From Garcia nutans (lineage: Eukaryota; Streptophyta; Magnoliopsida; Malpighiales; Euphorbiaceae): DNA of 64,000 nucleotides. Below, one piece after another: positions 11,075 through 20,913 of this stretch. Numbering within the stretch: the first letter of the stretch is position 1; every line of letters begins with the position of its first letter. Under the pieces are notes generated by a model, which did no database searches, was not told the origin of the DNA, and saw only the letters and a program-made list of their open reading frames with translations. The stretch lies in the NCBI GenBank assembly GCA_947685225.1, contig CANTUV010000031.1:64213001-64277000 (forward strand), given 5' to 3'. The position numbers were made by a program, and so were the translations under genes.

Positions 11075-11474
11075 GATCGAATATCCATATCCAGTTTAGG
11101 ATCAAGTATCCAAATTCAGTTTAGGATTGAGTATCCAAATCCAGTTTAAGATCGAGCATCCAAGTCCAAATCCTGTTAGGATCGAGTATCCAAATCTAGT
11201 TTAGGATCGAGTATCCAAATTCAGTTTAGGATCATGTATCCAAATCCAGTTAGGATTGAGTATCCAAATCCAGTTTAGGATCAAGTATCCAAATCCAGTT
11301 AAGATCAAGTATCCAAATCTAGTTAAGATCGAGTATCCAAATCCAGTTTAGGATCGAGTATCCAAATCCAGTTTAGGATCGAGTATCCAAATCCAGTTTA
11401 GGATCGAGTATCCAAATCTAGTTTAGGATCGAGAATCCAAATGCAATTTAGGATCGAGAATCCAAATCTAGTTT
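11075..11474 (+). repeat. 25-bp tandem array
   Basis: About 16 copies of a 24-26-bp unit, consensus GGATCGAGTATCCAAATCC plus AGTTTA, with point differences. The unit contains GGATCGAGTATCC, a near-inverted repeat (GGAT...ATCC). It lies immediately before the CCAGAACC array in the internal tail of element 2. Any ORF here is an artefact of the period. Confidence 0.92.
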
Positions 11475-11479
11475 CATGT

Positions 11480-11915
11480 CAAGAAACCAAATTACCCTTA
11501 AGTCCAGAACTTAGCTCGGGTCCAAAACCCAAGTCTTTTTCGAGTCCAGAACTCGAACTGGGTTCAGAACCCAAACCATCTTGGGTCCAAAATCAAGTCT
11601 TTTCCGAGTCCAAAACTCCAACCGGGTCCAAAATCAAAACCATCTCTAGTCCAGAACCCAAGTATTTTTCAAGTCCAGAACTCAAACCGGGTCTAGAACC
11701 CAAATCATCTCGGATCCAAAACCCAAGTCTTTTTTCTAGTCCAGAACTCGAATCGTGTCCAAAACCCAAATCATCCCTGGTTCAGAACCCAAGTCTTTTT
11801 CGAGTCCAAAACTCGAACCAGGTCTAGAACCAAAATCATCTCAGGTCTTGAGCCCAAGTCTTTTCTGAGTCCAGAACTCAAATCAGGACCAGAACCCAAA
11901 ACCAAAACCATCTTA
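11480..11915 (+). repeat. GTCCAGAACC tandem array, copy 1
   Basis: A higher-order array of about 60-bp units with two GTCCAGAACCCAA / GAGTCCAGAACTCGAA half-units. It translates as SPELxxGxEPK-type pseudo-peptides, which explains the 128-codon open frame at 11441-11827. The same array recurs at 14340-14930, each time just upstream of an element 2 LTR. Confidence 0.9.
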
Positions 11916-12211
11916 AGAAAATTAGTCTATTTTTTCCAAAATTAAAAGTCTTGTTGCTTTTCACTCTCTGAATCAATTCAAGATCGTTCAACCAGGGGGC
12001 AAACTGTAGACTCTTAATTTTGGCCCTAAGTTAATACTGTCTTAATTAAAGAATGCCAAAATAAATTCAATCTTATCTACAATTTTTAATAAGTCGGTCA
12101 GATTTTAAAAGGCACAAACTCAGCTATAAAACCCTAAACAAGTCTTTTTTAGAAGGTCCGGTCCAAAAAATTAAAAAATGCAAAATTAGTTCAAATTCAA
12201 AGGGCCCAAGT

Positions 12212-12379
12212 GACATGAACCTTGGCTCATGTCGACCTGGAGGCCCCAGGTTGACATGAGCCAAAGGACATGTCGACCTGGATGTCCCAGGTCAACATGG
12301 CTTTGGTCCATGTCGATCTAGTTGCCCGAAGTCGACATGGCTTTGGTCCATGTCGATCTGGTTGCCCCAGGTCGACATA
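12212..12379 (+). repeat. Inverted-motif cluster CATGTCGACCTGG/CCAGGTCGACATG (element 2 LTR)
   Basis: Four pairs of TCATGTCGACCTGG-like and CCAGGTCGACATGG-like words separated by six to nine bases, each able to form a stem of about 13 pairs. The cluster lies about 90 bases upstream of the TATA box. Copy 2 has a shorter version at 15221-15295. The architecture equals that of the GACACGGCC clusters, but the word is unrelated. Confidence 0.88.
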
Positions 12380-12472
12380 GTTTCAACTGTTTTTGAATTG
12401 AATTAAAATTTATTTTAAGGATGGATTAATATTAGGGTTAGGGATTCTGAGTGAGGTTTGCCTATAAATAAT

Positions 12473-12480
12473 AATGGTTT
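12473..12480 (+). promoter_or_regulatory. TATA box, element 2 LTR copy 1
   Basis: TATAAATA follows GTGAGGTTTGCC about 90 bases after the inverted-motif cluster. It is conserved at 15396-15403 in the other LTR copy. The likely transcription start is some 30 bases downstream. Confidence 0.6.
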
Positions 12481-12984
12481 AGACTTTAACGGGGAATTAA
12501 CATTAACAAGGGTCAGCAATTAATATTAAGAGAGATTAAACCATATAATAGAAGAGACGACAACAAACAGAAAAGAACAGCAATAGTTTTTTTTTGGAGA
12601 ACGAAGGAAACAACAAACAGAAATATCAAGACAACCAAAGAAGAAGGCAGAGTACATGCTGTCTTCACATTGTTCATCCAGAAATCAATTTTTTTTATGG
12701 AACCAACGACGGAGGTTTGATCTTTAATCATAAATTATTCATGCTCACAGTAGCTTCGTTTTCTTTGATTAATAAGAACATGCATTAACTTGATCTTTGA
12801 ACATGTAATAACTTGATCTTTGAACGTGCAGTAACTTGATCTTTGAACATGCAGTAAATTGATCTTTGTTTAAAAACTTTATTTGTTTGCTTTAATTAAT
12901 ACATTGATCAGTTGGTTTTCAAAACTTCACTTGCATGTTTATAAAAACTAAATCCTTAAAACAATCCAGTAGCCTAAGTCATTG

Positions 12985-13620
12985 ATTAAATTATTAAAAA
13001 CCCTAAATCATTCTTCTGTTTCCAAAACTTAAAAATCCTAAACTGTTCTTCTGTTTCCAAAATTTTAAACCCTAAATTATTCCATTAAAGTCTCACAACC
13101 CTAATTGTTTTCCAGAATCTCAATTTATCTCCAGAATCAATGTTTCTTCTAAAAACATCAATCAAAACCTTAATTTATTTTAAAAATTGTCACCCCGTAA
13201 CCCTTTCCCCTAACTATTCTACCTAAAGCCACCAAAACCCTAATTACAAAACTCTAGTTCCTAAAACCCTAATCCAAGAAAACCTTAATTTATTCCCGAA
13301 ATTCCAAAACCTCATTTTTTCAAACCCCCATCCAGTAAACCTAAAAAACCTCAAACCCTAATTCCAGTGGCCAAACCTAAAAAATCTTAAACCCTAATTT
13401 CAATCTTTTAAAATTATAAACTCTAGTTTCCAATACCGTATTTTCTAAATACTAAACCATAAAATCTTAATTTTCAACACCGAAACCGTCGTATGGGCTC
13501 GTCGAAGGGGTCAATATTCATTTGTGTATTATGAGTCCATGTGTTTAACTTTCCTTTTTCCAAAGCCCTAATTTAGTAATTAAAATTCTAAAACCCTATT
13601 TTAAGATGTGAACCCTAAAT
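12985..13620 (+). repeat. Cluster of AAACCCTAA words (telo-box-like) in element 2 LTR
   Basis: At least six exact AAACCCTAA words and many one-off variants are dispersed, not in tandem, through about 640 bases. The matching zone of the other LTR copy (18365-19080) has about nine. Dispersed single units with varied spacing argue against interstitial telomere DNA. Confidence 0.75.
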
Positions 13621-14230
13621 TTATATATTTATTGCTTTATTTAATTTTAATTTTGATTATGTAGTTTATTATATGTTTTGATGGTAGATTTATTTAATTT
13701 CAATGCTTGATTTATTTAATTTATTATGGATGGATATTTTCTTTATTATTATGATTATTATTTGTTTATGTTGGTATTAAAATTATAAGAGGTATGTTTC
13801 CACTTTGTGGGTACCTCATTAGTTAAATTTTATGCAATTTAAATTACTTTTATATTTTGGACCAATGTAAAGGACATGTTTCCACCTTTCGGTGGGTGGC
13901 CTATTTAGTTATAGACATGGACGATGTAAGGACATGTTTCCATCCTTGGATGGGTGTCCATTTATTTGCTTTGTTTGGACATTGCTTTGATTTTAATATA
14001 ATGATGCTTTATTTTAATTGTTGCATGTAATATGGATAATATTGTTATATTTAAGAATTTTATAATATTAAGACCTGAAAAGGAGGTTGATTCCAATGAA
14101 CCGAGCATTGTGAGGGTGCTGGGCCATTTCTCACCTTCCCCACACATACCCAACTTTTTGAACCCATTAAGGAGTTGGGAATTCCTTAGGAATCGAGTCA
14201 TCCACCTCTTTCTTTTTCCCTACCCGTCCG

Positions 14231-14999
14231 GGTGGCGACTCCATTTTCTCCGGGCTTAGGCCCATGTTCTATAAGGCCCTGAGCCTAAAAGTGCTGAAGT
14301 CGCAAGAACTGTTCCACCAGGAGTGGGGGCGAAAATCCCCATTCACAAGTCCAGAACTTAGCTCAGGTTCAGAACCCAAATTACTCTTAAGTCCAGAACT
14401 TAGGTTGGGTCCAGAACCCAAACTACTCTTAAGTCCTGAACTTAGCTTAAATCCAGAACCCAAACTATTCTTAAGTCCAGAACTTTGCTCGGGTCTAGAA
14501 TCCAAATATTTTTCGAGTCTAGAACTCAAATCGGATCCAGAATCCAAACCATCTTGGGTCCAGAACCCAAGTCTTTTTTTAGTCCAGAACTAGAATTGGG
14601 TCCAAAACCCAAACCATCCCTGGCCCAGAACCCAAGTCTTTTTTGAGTCCAGAACTCGAACCAGATCTAGAACCCAAACAATCTCGGGTAAAGAACCCAT
14701 GTCTTTTTTTAGTCCAGAACTCAAAATGAGTCCAAAACCCAAACCATCCCAGGTCCAGAACGCAAGTCTTTTTTGAGTCGAGAACTCAAAACGGGTTCAG
14801 AATCCAAACCATCTTGTGTCCAGAACCAAAGTCTTTTTCGAATCTAGAACTCTAACCAGGTCCAGAACCCAAACCATCTCGGGTCTAGAACCCAAGTCTT
14901 TTCCAAGTCCAGAACCCAAAACCCAAACTATCTCAGGAAAATTAAGTCTATTTGCTTTTCATTCTGTGAAGTCTCAGATGATTCAAGCAGAAGGCAAAT
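14231..14999 (+). mobile_element. Short internal region of element 2, copy 2
   Basis: Only about 770 bases separate the end of LTR copy 1 from LTR copy 2. It begins with a possible primer site (TGGCGACTCC at about 14233), continues with 80 bases of unremarkable sequence, and is then filled by the GTCCAGAACC array (14340-14930) and a degenerate polypurine tract (AGAAGGCAAAT before 15000). No coding capacity; it is either a deletion derivative or a miniature non-autonomous element. Confidence 0.6.
14340..14930 (+). repeat. GTCCAGAACC tandem array, copy 2
   Basis: The same higher-order array as 11480-11915, with about ten repeats of the paired half-units. It produces open frames on both strands (for example 14264-14593) that are not genes. 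Confidence 0.9.
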
Positions 15000-15796
15000 T
15001 GTAGACCCTTAATTTTAGCCCTAAGTTAGTACAGTTCTAATCAAAGAATACCAAAATAAATTCAATCCGATTTACAACTTCTAATAAGTCGGTTCGATTT
15101 TAAAAGTCACAAACTCAACTACAAAACCCTAAACCAAGTCTTTTTTTAGACGATTCGGTCCAAAAAATTAAAAAAAAATATGAAATTAGTTCAAGTTGGG
15201 AGGGCCTAGGTTATGAGCCTTGGCTCATGTTGACCTGGATGCCCAGGTCGACATGACTTTGGTCCATGTCGATCTAGTTTCCCAAATCGATATGGTTTCA
15301 ATTATTTTTTTTAAATTTAGTTTTCGAACTGAATTAAAATTAGTTTTAAGGACGGATTAATATTAGGGTTAAGGATTTTGAGTGAGGTTTTAGCCTATAA
15401 ATAATTATGTTTTAGACTTTAATAGGGGTCGGCAATTAGATTTCGAGGAGTAAAACAGCAAGGCAAAAAACAGCAAAAATAAATTATCAACAATCGAGGA
15501 GTAGACAACCAACATTCATTAACCAACAAAGGCAGTGATCACTATCTTTGATCTTTGCTAGGCCATAAATAAATATTGATGCAGGTAGTAGCTTGGAGTC
15601 AATAAACAATTTGGTTGAACCTTCAACCCAGGTTTTGTGTCTTAATCTTGAATTTGCTTAAACATTCAATTGTTATATCATTTTTGTTCTTACTGGTTTT
15701 CATTTGTTTATTTTTGTTATCACTTTGATTCAATAGTCTAAATTGATAAACCCTAATTATATATTCTGTTCATTATTATTTCATCCAATAGCTCAA
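15000..15796 (+). repeat. LTR of element 2, copy 2 (left segment)
   Basis: It starts TGTAGACCCTTAATTTTAGC, parallel to 12005, and includes the shorter CATGTCGAC cluster (15221-15295) and the TATA box at 15396-15403. It is interrupted at 15797 by a solo LTR and resumes at 18365. Confidence 0.85.
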
Positions 15797-16236
15797 TGTA
15801 ACACCCCCACACACAATAGACGTACACCACATACACACACACACTATATCCGATATACATATACCAGATACAGGAATGTCACAGTTCATTTTAAACAAAC
15901 CAATCTTTAAAACTTTATCATCAAATCATTATAAATCAATGTAAGTAAACTTAAAACATTTAAATTATTATATAAAAAGTAATAGATGAAACATCCCTTG
16001 TTAAAATACATATTCATATATCTTCATTACCCCAAAAGTTTATCCAAAACATTAGTTTAATAAGCAGCGAAAAATAGATATGTTTACATCAAAATCAATA
16101 AGTATAAAAATATGAAATTTATACATGCTGGCAGTTTGTCTCTGATCTTGATGCCCACAACTATCTCTAATCTCAAGCCTAGACTCGACTCGATCTAGAT
16201 GAGCTCTCTGGCATAACTGGATCTATCCTGTCACCT

Positions 16237-16274
16237 GTGCGATGAACCACAATTGCGCTAAGCAGAAAACTTAG
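16237..16274 (-). other. Conserved double hairpin (solo LTR)
   Basis: CTAAG-loop-CTTAG followed by a second stem with loop TGTGGTTC on the minus strand. The second stem is weaker here than in A to D because one base changed. Confidence 0.6.
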
Positions 16275-17274
16275 CGGTACAAATTTTGATTCAATATAGA
16301 CCAATGCGATGCTCATGCACAATATATATGAATATATCAACTCATTGCATTATATCTCAACAATCATTTACATCACATTTCATAATTCACATGAAAGCAA
16401 AGATAAGCATGGGCCTAAAAAGGATCTAATATACTATTCAAAGTTCAGAGTTACTGCTTTGGTCCAATATGAAACCTTGTGTCTAGCCCCGCAGGCAATA
16501 TATATATCCATGGATAATGAAACAGACCCAGTCTCTTGGAGCTCATCCTGGCTAGACCCTTGGGCCCCAGTATCTTGGTCCTCATCTCGGCTAGACTGTT
16601 ACAGTTTTTTAGGCTTACAACCTAGTCTTTTCACCCCAACAACATCATATTTCACATTTATCAGCTGGGCTCGGCTTACGACCCGATCTTTTCACCTGCC
16701 CAGCAATTCATAGGCATGCCACCAAACCCAGAACTCTGAAAATTGAATAACATACTAGGCACACAATTAATTCATTTATTTCATTATCCAATACTTTCAT
16801 AATTCATTTCTCATAATCAAACTAGGCTCATTGCCTTATTATATCATCATTTTTCCTCACCTTTCTCATTCTTCTCTTTTGTATTAATATCAATTTGGTT
16901 CATTATTATATCACATATCTTATCATGTTATTCCACATTACTCAATTGCTTGATACTATCATCATAATTCACATTGTGCATATCATACCATATAACTCAT
17001 TCATTAACAGTATATCAATTAACCTAACACATTTCTCAACTAAATGTGTTAAGTCTAAATGTCATGCAAATGTATGCAATCAATCAAAGTTTGTACTTAC
17101 CTCTTAAAGCAACAACACCACTCTATCAACTTCCTCAATCAAATTTTCCCTCAAACCTTGGCTGGAATAACTCAATTCTCTTCAAAACCTAATCCAAATG
17201 TGATTATAAACACTCACTTAGTGTTACACATAAGAAAATAAGGAAGAGAACTATCTAGGAAAAACTCTACACTT

Positions 17275-17568
17275 GACACGCTCAACAACACAAGCTTGTC
17301 CCTGACCGTACCCTAAACCCACAACACAGAAGCTTTGACACACTTAGTGACATGGTCGTGTCACTGCACGTGTCAATTCTCCTCCAACACAGAAGCTATG
17401 GCACGCTCAGTGACATGGGCGTGTCACTGGACGTGCCAATCTACTGACAACACAGAAGTTGTGACACGCTCAGTGACATGGGAGTGTCACTGGATGTGTC
17501 ACCAACCAAGAAAATAGAACCAATGACATGCCCAAAGACATGGCCGTGCTCCTGGGCGTATCAGGCCA
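17275..17568 (-). repeat. Inverted-motif cluster GACACGCTC/GGGCGTGTC (solo LTR)
   Basis: Four units of about 60-65 bases, each CACAGAAG + TGACACGCTCAGTGACATGG + GCGTGTCACTGG. Bases 17451-17500 differ from 19711-19760 of the element 3 LTR at only five of 50 positions without gaps. Both are on the plus strand, although the two LTRs have opposite orientations. Confidence 0.9.
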
Positions 17569-18364
17569 AAAACCCTAAAATCGACACCAAAGTGCCACAT
17601 CCAACAAACCTCTTTCTATACCCTTATCAACACCACACAAACTCAACCAAATCCATCAACATACCATATAATACTTGAGTAACCACTAAAATAACTCAAT
17701 TACAAACATCAAAACACAATCACAACCATAAATCACAACTCAAACTTACACAATCCACAACTCTTGTCTCTTTCACCAAACTTGACCCTTTCTTCAATCC
17801 AACCTCAAATAACAAAGTTAACAAAACCAAACAACCTCAAACATACCATAATAAACCATAAACACATCTACAATAGCCAATCCAACAAACCCAAAAACAC
17901 AAACTCAAAAGAACACAAAGAAACAAGTTGGAAACTTACCAAAAGTGAAGAAAATCCTTAAGACTTCAACTTGATCTCTTGAAACCCTTCAATCTATTGA
18001 GGTTCACTAGAAAAGAAAGAAGAAGATGAAGAGGAAAGAAGAAGAAGAAAAAAGAAAGTTAACCTCTTTAAAATAACCACTTCCCTCAAAAACCTCTCCA
18101 CCAAGTATTATACTAATATAATAGTCAACTCACTTACATCATTTTCCACTAACTCTTATTAATTCCATTTAAATAACTAAATATCTTTTGACCAAAATAA
18201 ACCCATTGACTTGTATATATATTTTGTATATTTATCCTCATATATATAACATGTACACATCTCCTCTTATTCCATTAGTCATATATACACTTTAAATTAT
18301 TTAATCCAATTCTCACAAATAAGCATTCCAAAATTTAGGGTATCATTTGGGATATTACACTCAA

Positions 18365-19411
18365 AATCTAGAGAATTCCAAATCCTAATCCGTCTTGTTA
18401 ATCCAAAAGCCCTGAACTATTTTCTTAATCATCTAAACCCTAACTTATTTTTTCAAAACTTCAAAATGTCTTCTTAATTCTCCAAACCCTAATCTTCTTT
18501 CCAGTTTCTAAAAGCTTTAATCTTAATTGTTTCTATAAAACTCTAAACTGTTTTTTTAAATCCTAAGATCGAATATGTTTTCCAAAATATAAAAAACCCT
18601 AAACTATCTTATTAATTCTCAAAACCCTATCCCCAAATTATTCTACCTAAAGCCACCAAAACCCTAATCCAAATTATTCTGCCAAAAACACCTAAAATCC
18701 TAATCCAAGGAAAACCCTTATTTATTCTCAAAATGCCAAAATCTTAATTTTTCAAACCCTCATCCAGTAAACCTACAAATCCTTAAGCCCAAATCCAATA
18801 AATCCCATAAATCTTTCTCTCTTAAACAGTAAATATCTTAAGCCCTAATCCCAATCTTTTAAAATTATAAACCCTAATGTCTTAAGGTTCCAAAACCCTA
18901 ATTTCATGATGTTAGCCCTAAACCCTAATTTGATTAACCAAAAACCTTACTACTTTCTTAAAATTATAAAACCCTAATCAATTCCATTTTTTTAAAAATC
19001 CTCACTGTAGCCTAAAATAACAATAATAACAATTCCAAAATCCCAAAACCCTAAATATTAATTGACGAACTCTAAATTGAGACATAAACCTAAATTTGTA
19101 TCTTTATTTGCTTTATTTAATTTTAGATTTGATTATGTAGTTTATTATATGTTTTGATGGTTGATTTATTTAATTTCAATGCTTGATTTATTTAATTTAT
19201 AATGGATGGATATTTTCTTCATTATCATGATTACTATTTGTTTGTTTTGGTATTAAAATTGTAAGAGGTATGTTTCCACTTTGTGGGTACCTCATTAGTT
19301 AAATTTTATATAATTTAAATTCCTTTTATATTTTGGACTGATGTAAGGACATGTTTTCATCCTCGGATGGGTATCCATTTATTTGCTTTGTTTGGACATT
19401 GCTTTGATTTT
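18365..19411 (+). repeat. LTR of element 2, copy 2 (right segment)
   Basis: Continuation after the solo LTR. It aligns with 12985-13998 of copy 1 (AAACCCTAA zone, GGTATGTTTCCACTTTGTGG, GGACATTGCTTTGATTTTA). The match stops at 19411, where copy 1 continues AATATAATGATG and this copy changes to the LTR of element 3. The rest of this LTR should follow element 3 beyond the window. Confidence 0.85.
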
Positions 19412-19597
19412 AGATAAGTGCGTAATTGATGATATTTTGCCCCTATTTCTTAATATGATTATTATCCAATTGAGTTTAATTTGTTTGTTCAAGTGCTTTT
19501 TAGGGTTAATTTCAGGAATTCTCTGTATTTTGAGGATTATGGTCATTTTGAAGGAATTACGGATGAAAGTAGAAGAAAAGAGCAAAATTCTACAAGT

Positions 19598-19826
19598 GAC
19601 ACGCCCATGGACATGGGCGTGTCAATGGACATGCCCTTGATATTGCATACAGAAGCATTGACACTTCCAATGACTTGGGCGTGTCACTGAGCGTGCCTAT
19701 TGCAATGATTCACAGTAGCTGTGACATGCCCAGTGACATGGGCGTGTCACTGGATGTGTCTTATGTTCAAAATTCCAGTGGCAATGACATGCCCAGTGAC
19801 ATGGGTGTGTCAATGGCGTGTCAGGC
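19598..19826 (+). repeat. Inverted-motif cluster GACACGCCC/GGGCGTGTC (element 3 LTR)
   Basis: Four units of GTGACA(C/T)GCCCAGTGACATG plus GGCGTGTCAATGG with CACAGTAGC-like linkers. It ends in TCAGGCAAAAAT, also seen after the clusters at 9490 and 17568. The cluster ends about 15-20 bases before the TATA box. Confidence 0.9.
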
Positions 19827-19840
19827 AAAAATATCTGCAC

Positions 19841-19847
19841 TATAAAA
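19841..19847 (+). promoter_or_regulatory. TATA box of element 3 LTR
   Basis: TATAAAA in CTGCACTATAAAAGTTGAGC, directly downstream of the inverted-motif cluster, marks the U3 promoter. Confidence 0.65.
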
Positions 19848-20782
19848 GTTGAGCCGAAGCACGAATTAGGGATCCATTTTTCATATTTTATAACCTAGAG
19901 CCGACTTCTAAAGCACCAAGGAGAGTTTTGGAGCTGAGATTGAAGGTGTAGACATATTCTAAACAAGATCTAAACCAAGATTCAAGGATTCAAGTGAAGA
20001 AATACGAATTATTCGCAATGGATTGCTTGGATTCTTTTTCTTATTTCTCTTATTCTGGTTTTATGGTTTTGAACATGAACTAACTCATTCTCTATCTAGA
20101 TATTGATGAACCCTTGCTTTATTGTATGGATTGAATAATTTTATTTAATTAAATCATTTGATTCAGTTGTTTTATTCTTATGATGCTTAATAATTTATTT
20201 CCAATTGATAATAGCATACTTATTGATTGGTTGCAATTTTCATATTATTGACTTGAGAAAGCTTGATATGAATTGGATACTTATAAGGGTTGATGATTGA
20301 TTGGAGTACTAGAAATAGACTTACAAGATCCTTTGGTTTATAATTCCTTATTCTTAATGCAAGATCTACTTAATTATGTTTGAGAAGAGATTCCAGCATT
20401 CTACTTAGGGATTAGGGATTAATTCACTTGAGAAAGGTTTGAGTCTAATTTAGAGGAATACCAATTCAACTCTATTATTTGGTTTAATTGAATTGATTTT
20501 TCATAAATATAATTGTGGCTAGGGGGATTCAATATCTGGATAGTATTCTCATCATTAATAAATTCATTCAACACTCAATCTCTCTCTATTTTCAGTTATT
20601 AAGTTAATTATCTTTAATTACAAAACTTCACAAAAACTATTGATTTGCTAAACAACAGTTAAAACTTGCGCTAGTACTTAACCTTGTCCCCAGTGGAATG
20701 ATAACTCACTCACTACTTTATTACTTGAGCGACCCGTGCACTTGCGGTATTGCAATAGTGTAGGTTCTTGCCATCAAGTTTT

Positions 20783-20798
20783 TGGCGCCGTTGCCAGG
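20783..20798 (+). other. Primer binding site, tRNA-Asp type (element 3)
   Basis: TGGCGCCGTTGCCAGG lies six bases after the LTR end. It is complementary to the tRNA-Asp 3' end with one mismatch, as in Athila elements. Confidence 0.9.
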
Positions 20799-20913
20799 GA
20801 CAACGATTTTCAATATTAGTAATATAGTTAAGACTATTGATTTAGTTTTTTTTTATTTTGTTTTAACATAAGTTCTTGCTCTTTGACTGCATTCTAGGTA
20901 CTTCTTCCTATTT

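Larger units (their letters stand above)
10679..12004 (+). mobile_element. Internal 3' tail of element 2, upstream copy
   Basis: Non-coding DNA leading to a polypurine tract AGGGGGCAAA (11994-12003) directly before an LTR at 12005. It contains two tandem arrays (next entries). The first 370 bases (10684-11050) show no repeat and no gene. An LTR expected on the left is replaced by the LTR remnant ending at 10678. Confidence 0.65.
12005..14230 (+). repeat. LTR of element 2, copy 1
   Basis: It starts TGTAGACTCTTAATTTTGGC directly after a polypurine tract, and the second copy starts at 15000. Landmarks shared by both copies are the CATGTCGACC motif cluster, a TATA box (TATAAATA at 12473), a GGTCAGCAATTA stretch, a zone rich in AAACCCTAA words (12985-13620), and the GGTATGTTTCCACTTTGTGG region (13793). 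The right end is uncertain. A TGGCGACTCC sequence at about 14233 could be a primer site, which would put the end near 14230. No gene. Confidence 0.65.
15797..18359 (-). mobile_element. Solo LTR of a Tekay-type element with CTCAA duplications
   Basis: A 2,563-bp LTR running TGTAACACCCCC to GGGATATTACA on the plus strand, flanked by identical CTCAA at 15792-15796 and 18360-18364, with no internal region: a solo LTR. Read on the minus strand it has a pyrimidine tract (about 18040), a splice-donor-like GGTAAG (17940-17935), the GACACGCTC/GGGCGTGTC cluster (17568-17275), an acceptor-like TTTTCAG (about 16740), a degenerate GTAACAG...CTGTTAC-type unit (16602-16519), and the double hairpin (16274-16237). 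It is a diverged relative of the LTR at 7915-10323. Confidence 0.95.
19412..20776 (+). repeat. 5' LTR of element 3 (Athila type)
   Basis: A 1,365-bp LTR from (A/T)GATAAGTGCG to CTTGCCATCA, followed by a tRNA-Asp primer site. The first base is A where T is usual. U3 holds the GACACGCCC/GGGCGTGTC cluster (19598-19826) and a TATA box at 19841. The rest is R/U5-like AT-rich sequence without a gene. The preceding ATTTT (19407-19411) is the expected target duplication. Confidence 0.85.

Noticed and set aside
11075..11474. CRISPR-like array
   Set aside because: Units abut without unique spacers, there are no cas genes, and the context is a plant retrotransposon.
11441..11827. 128-codon frame rich in SPEL and PKP
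   Set aside because: It follows the period of the GTCCAGAACC array and appears in several frames; the copy at 14264-14593 does the same on both strands.
12985..13620. Interstitial telomere repeat
   Set aside because: CCCTAAA words are dispersed with irregular spacing and never form a tandem run; they are part of the element 2 LTR.
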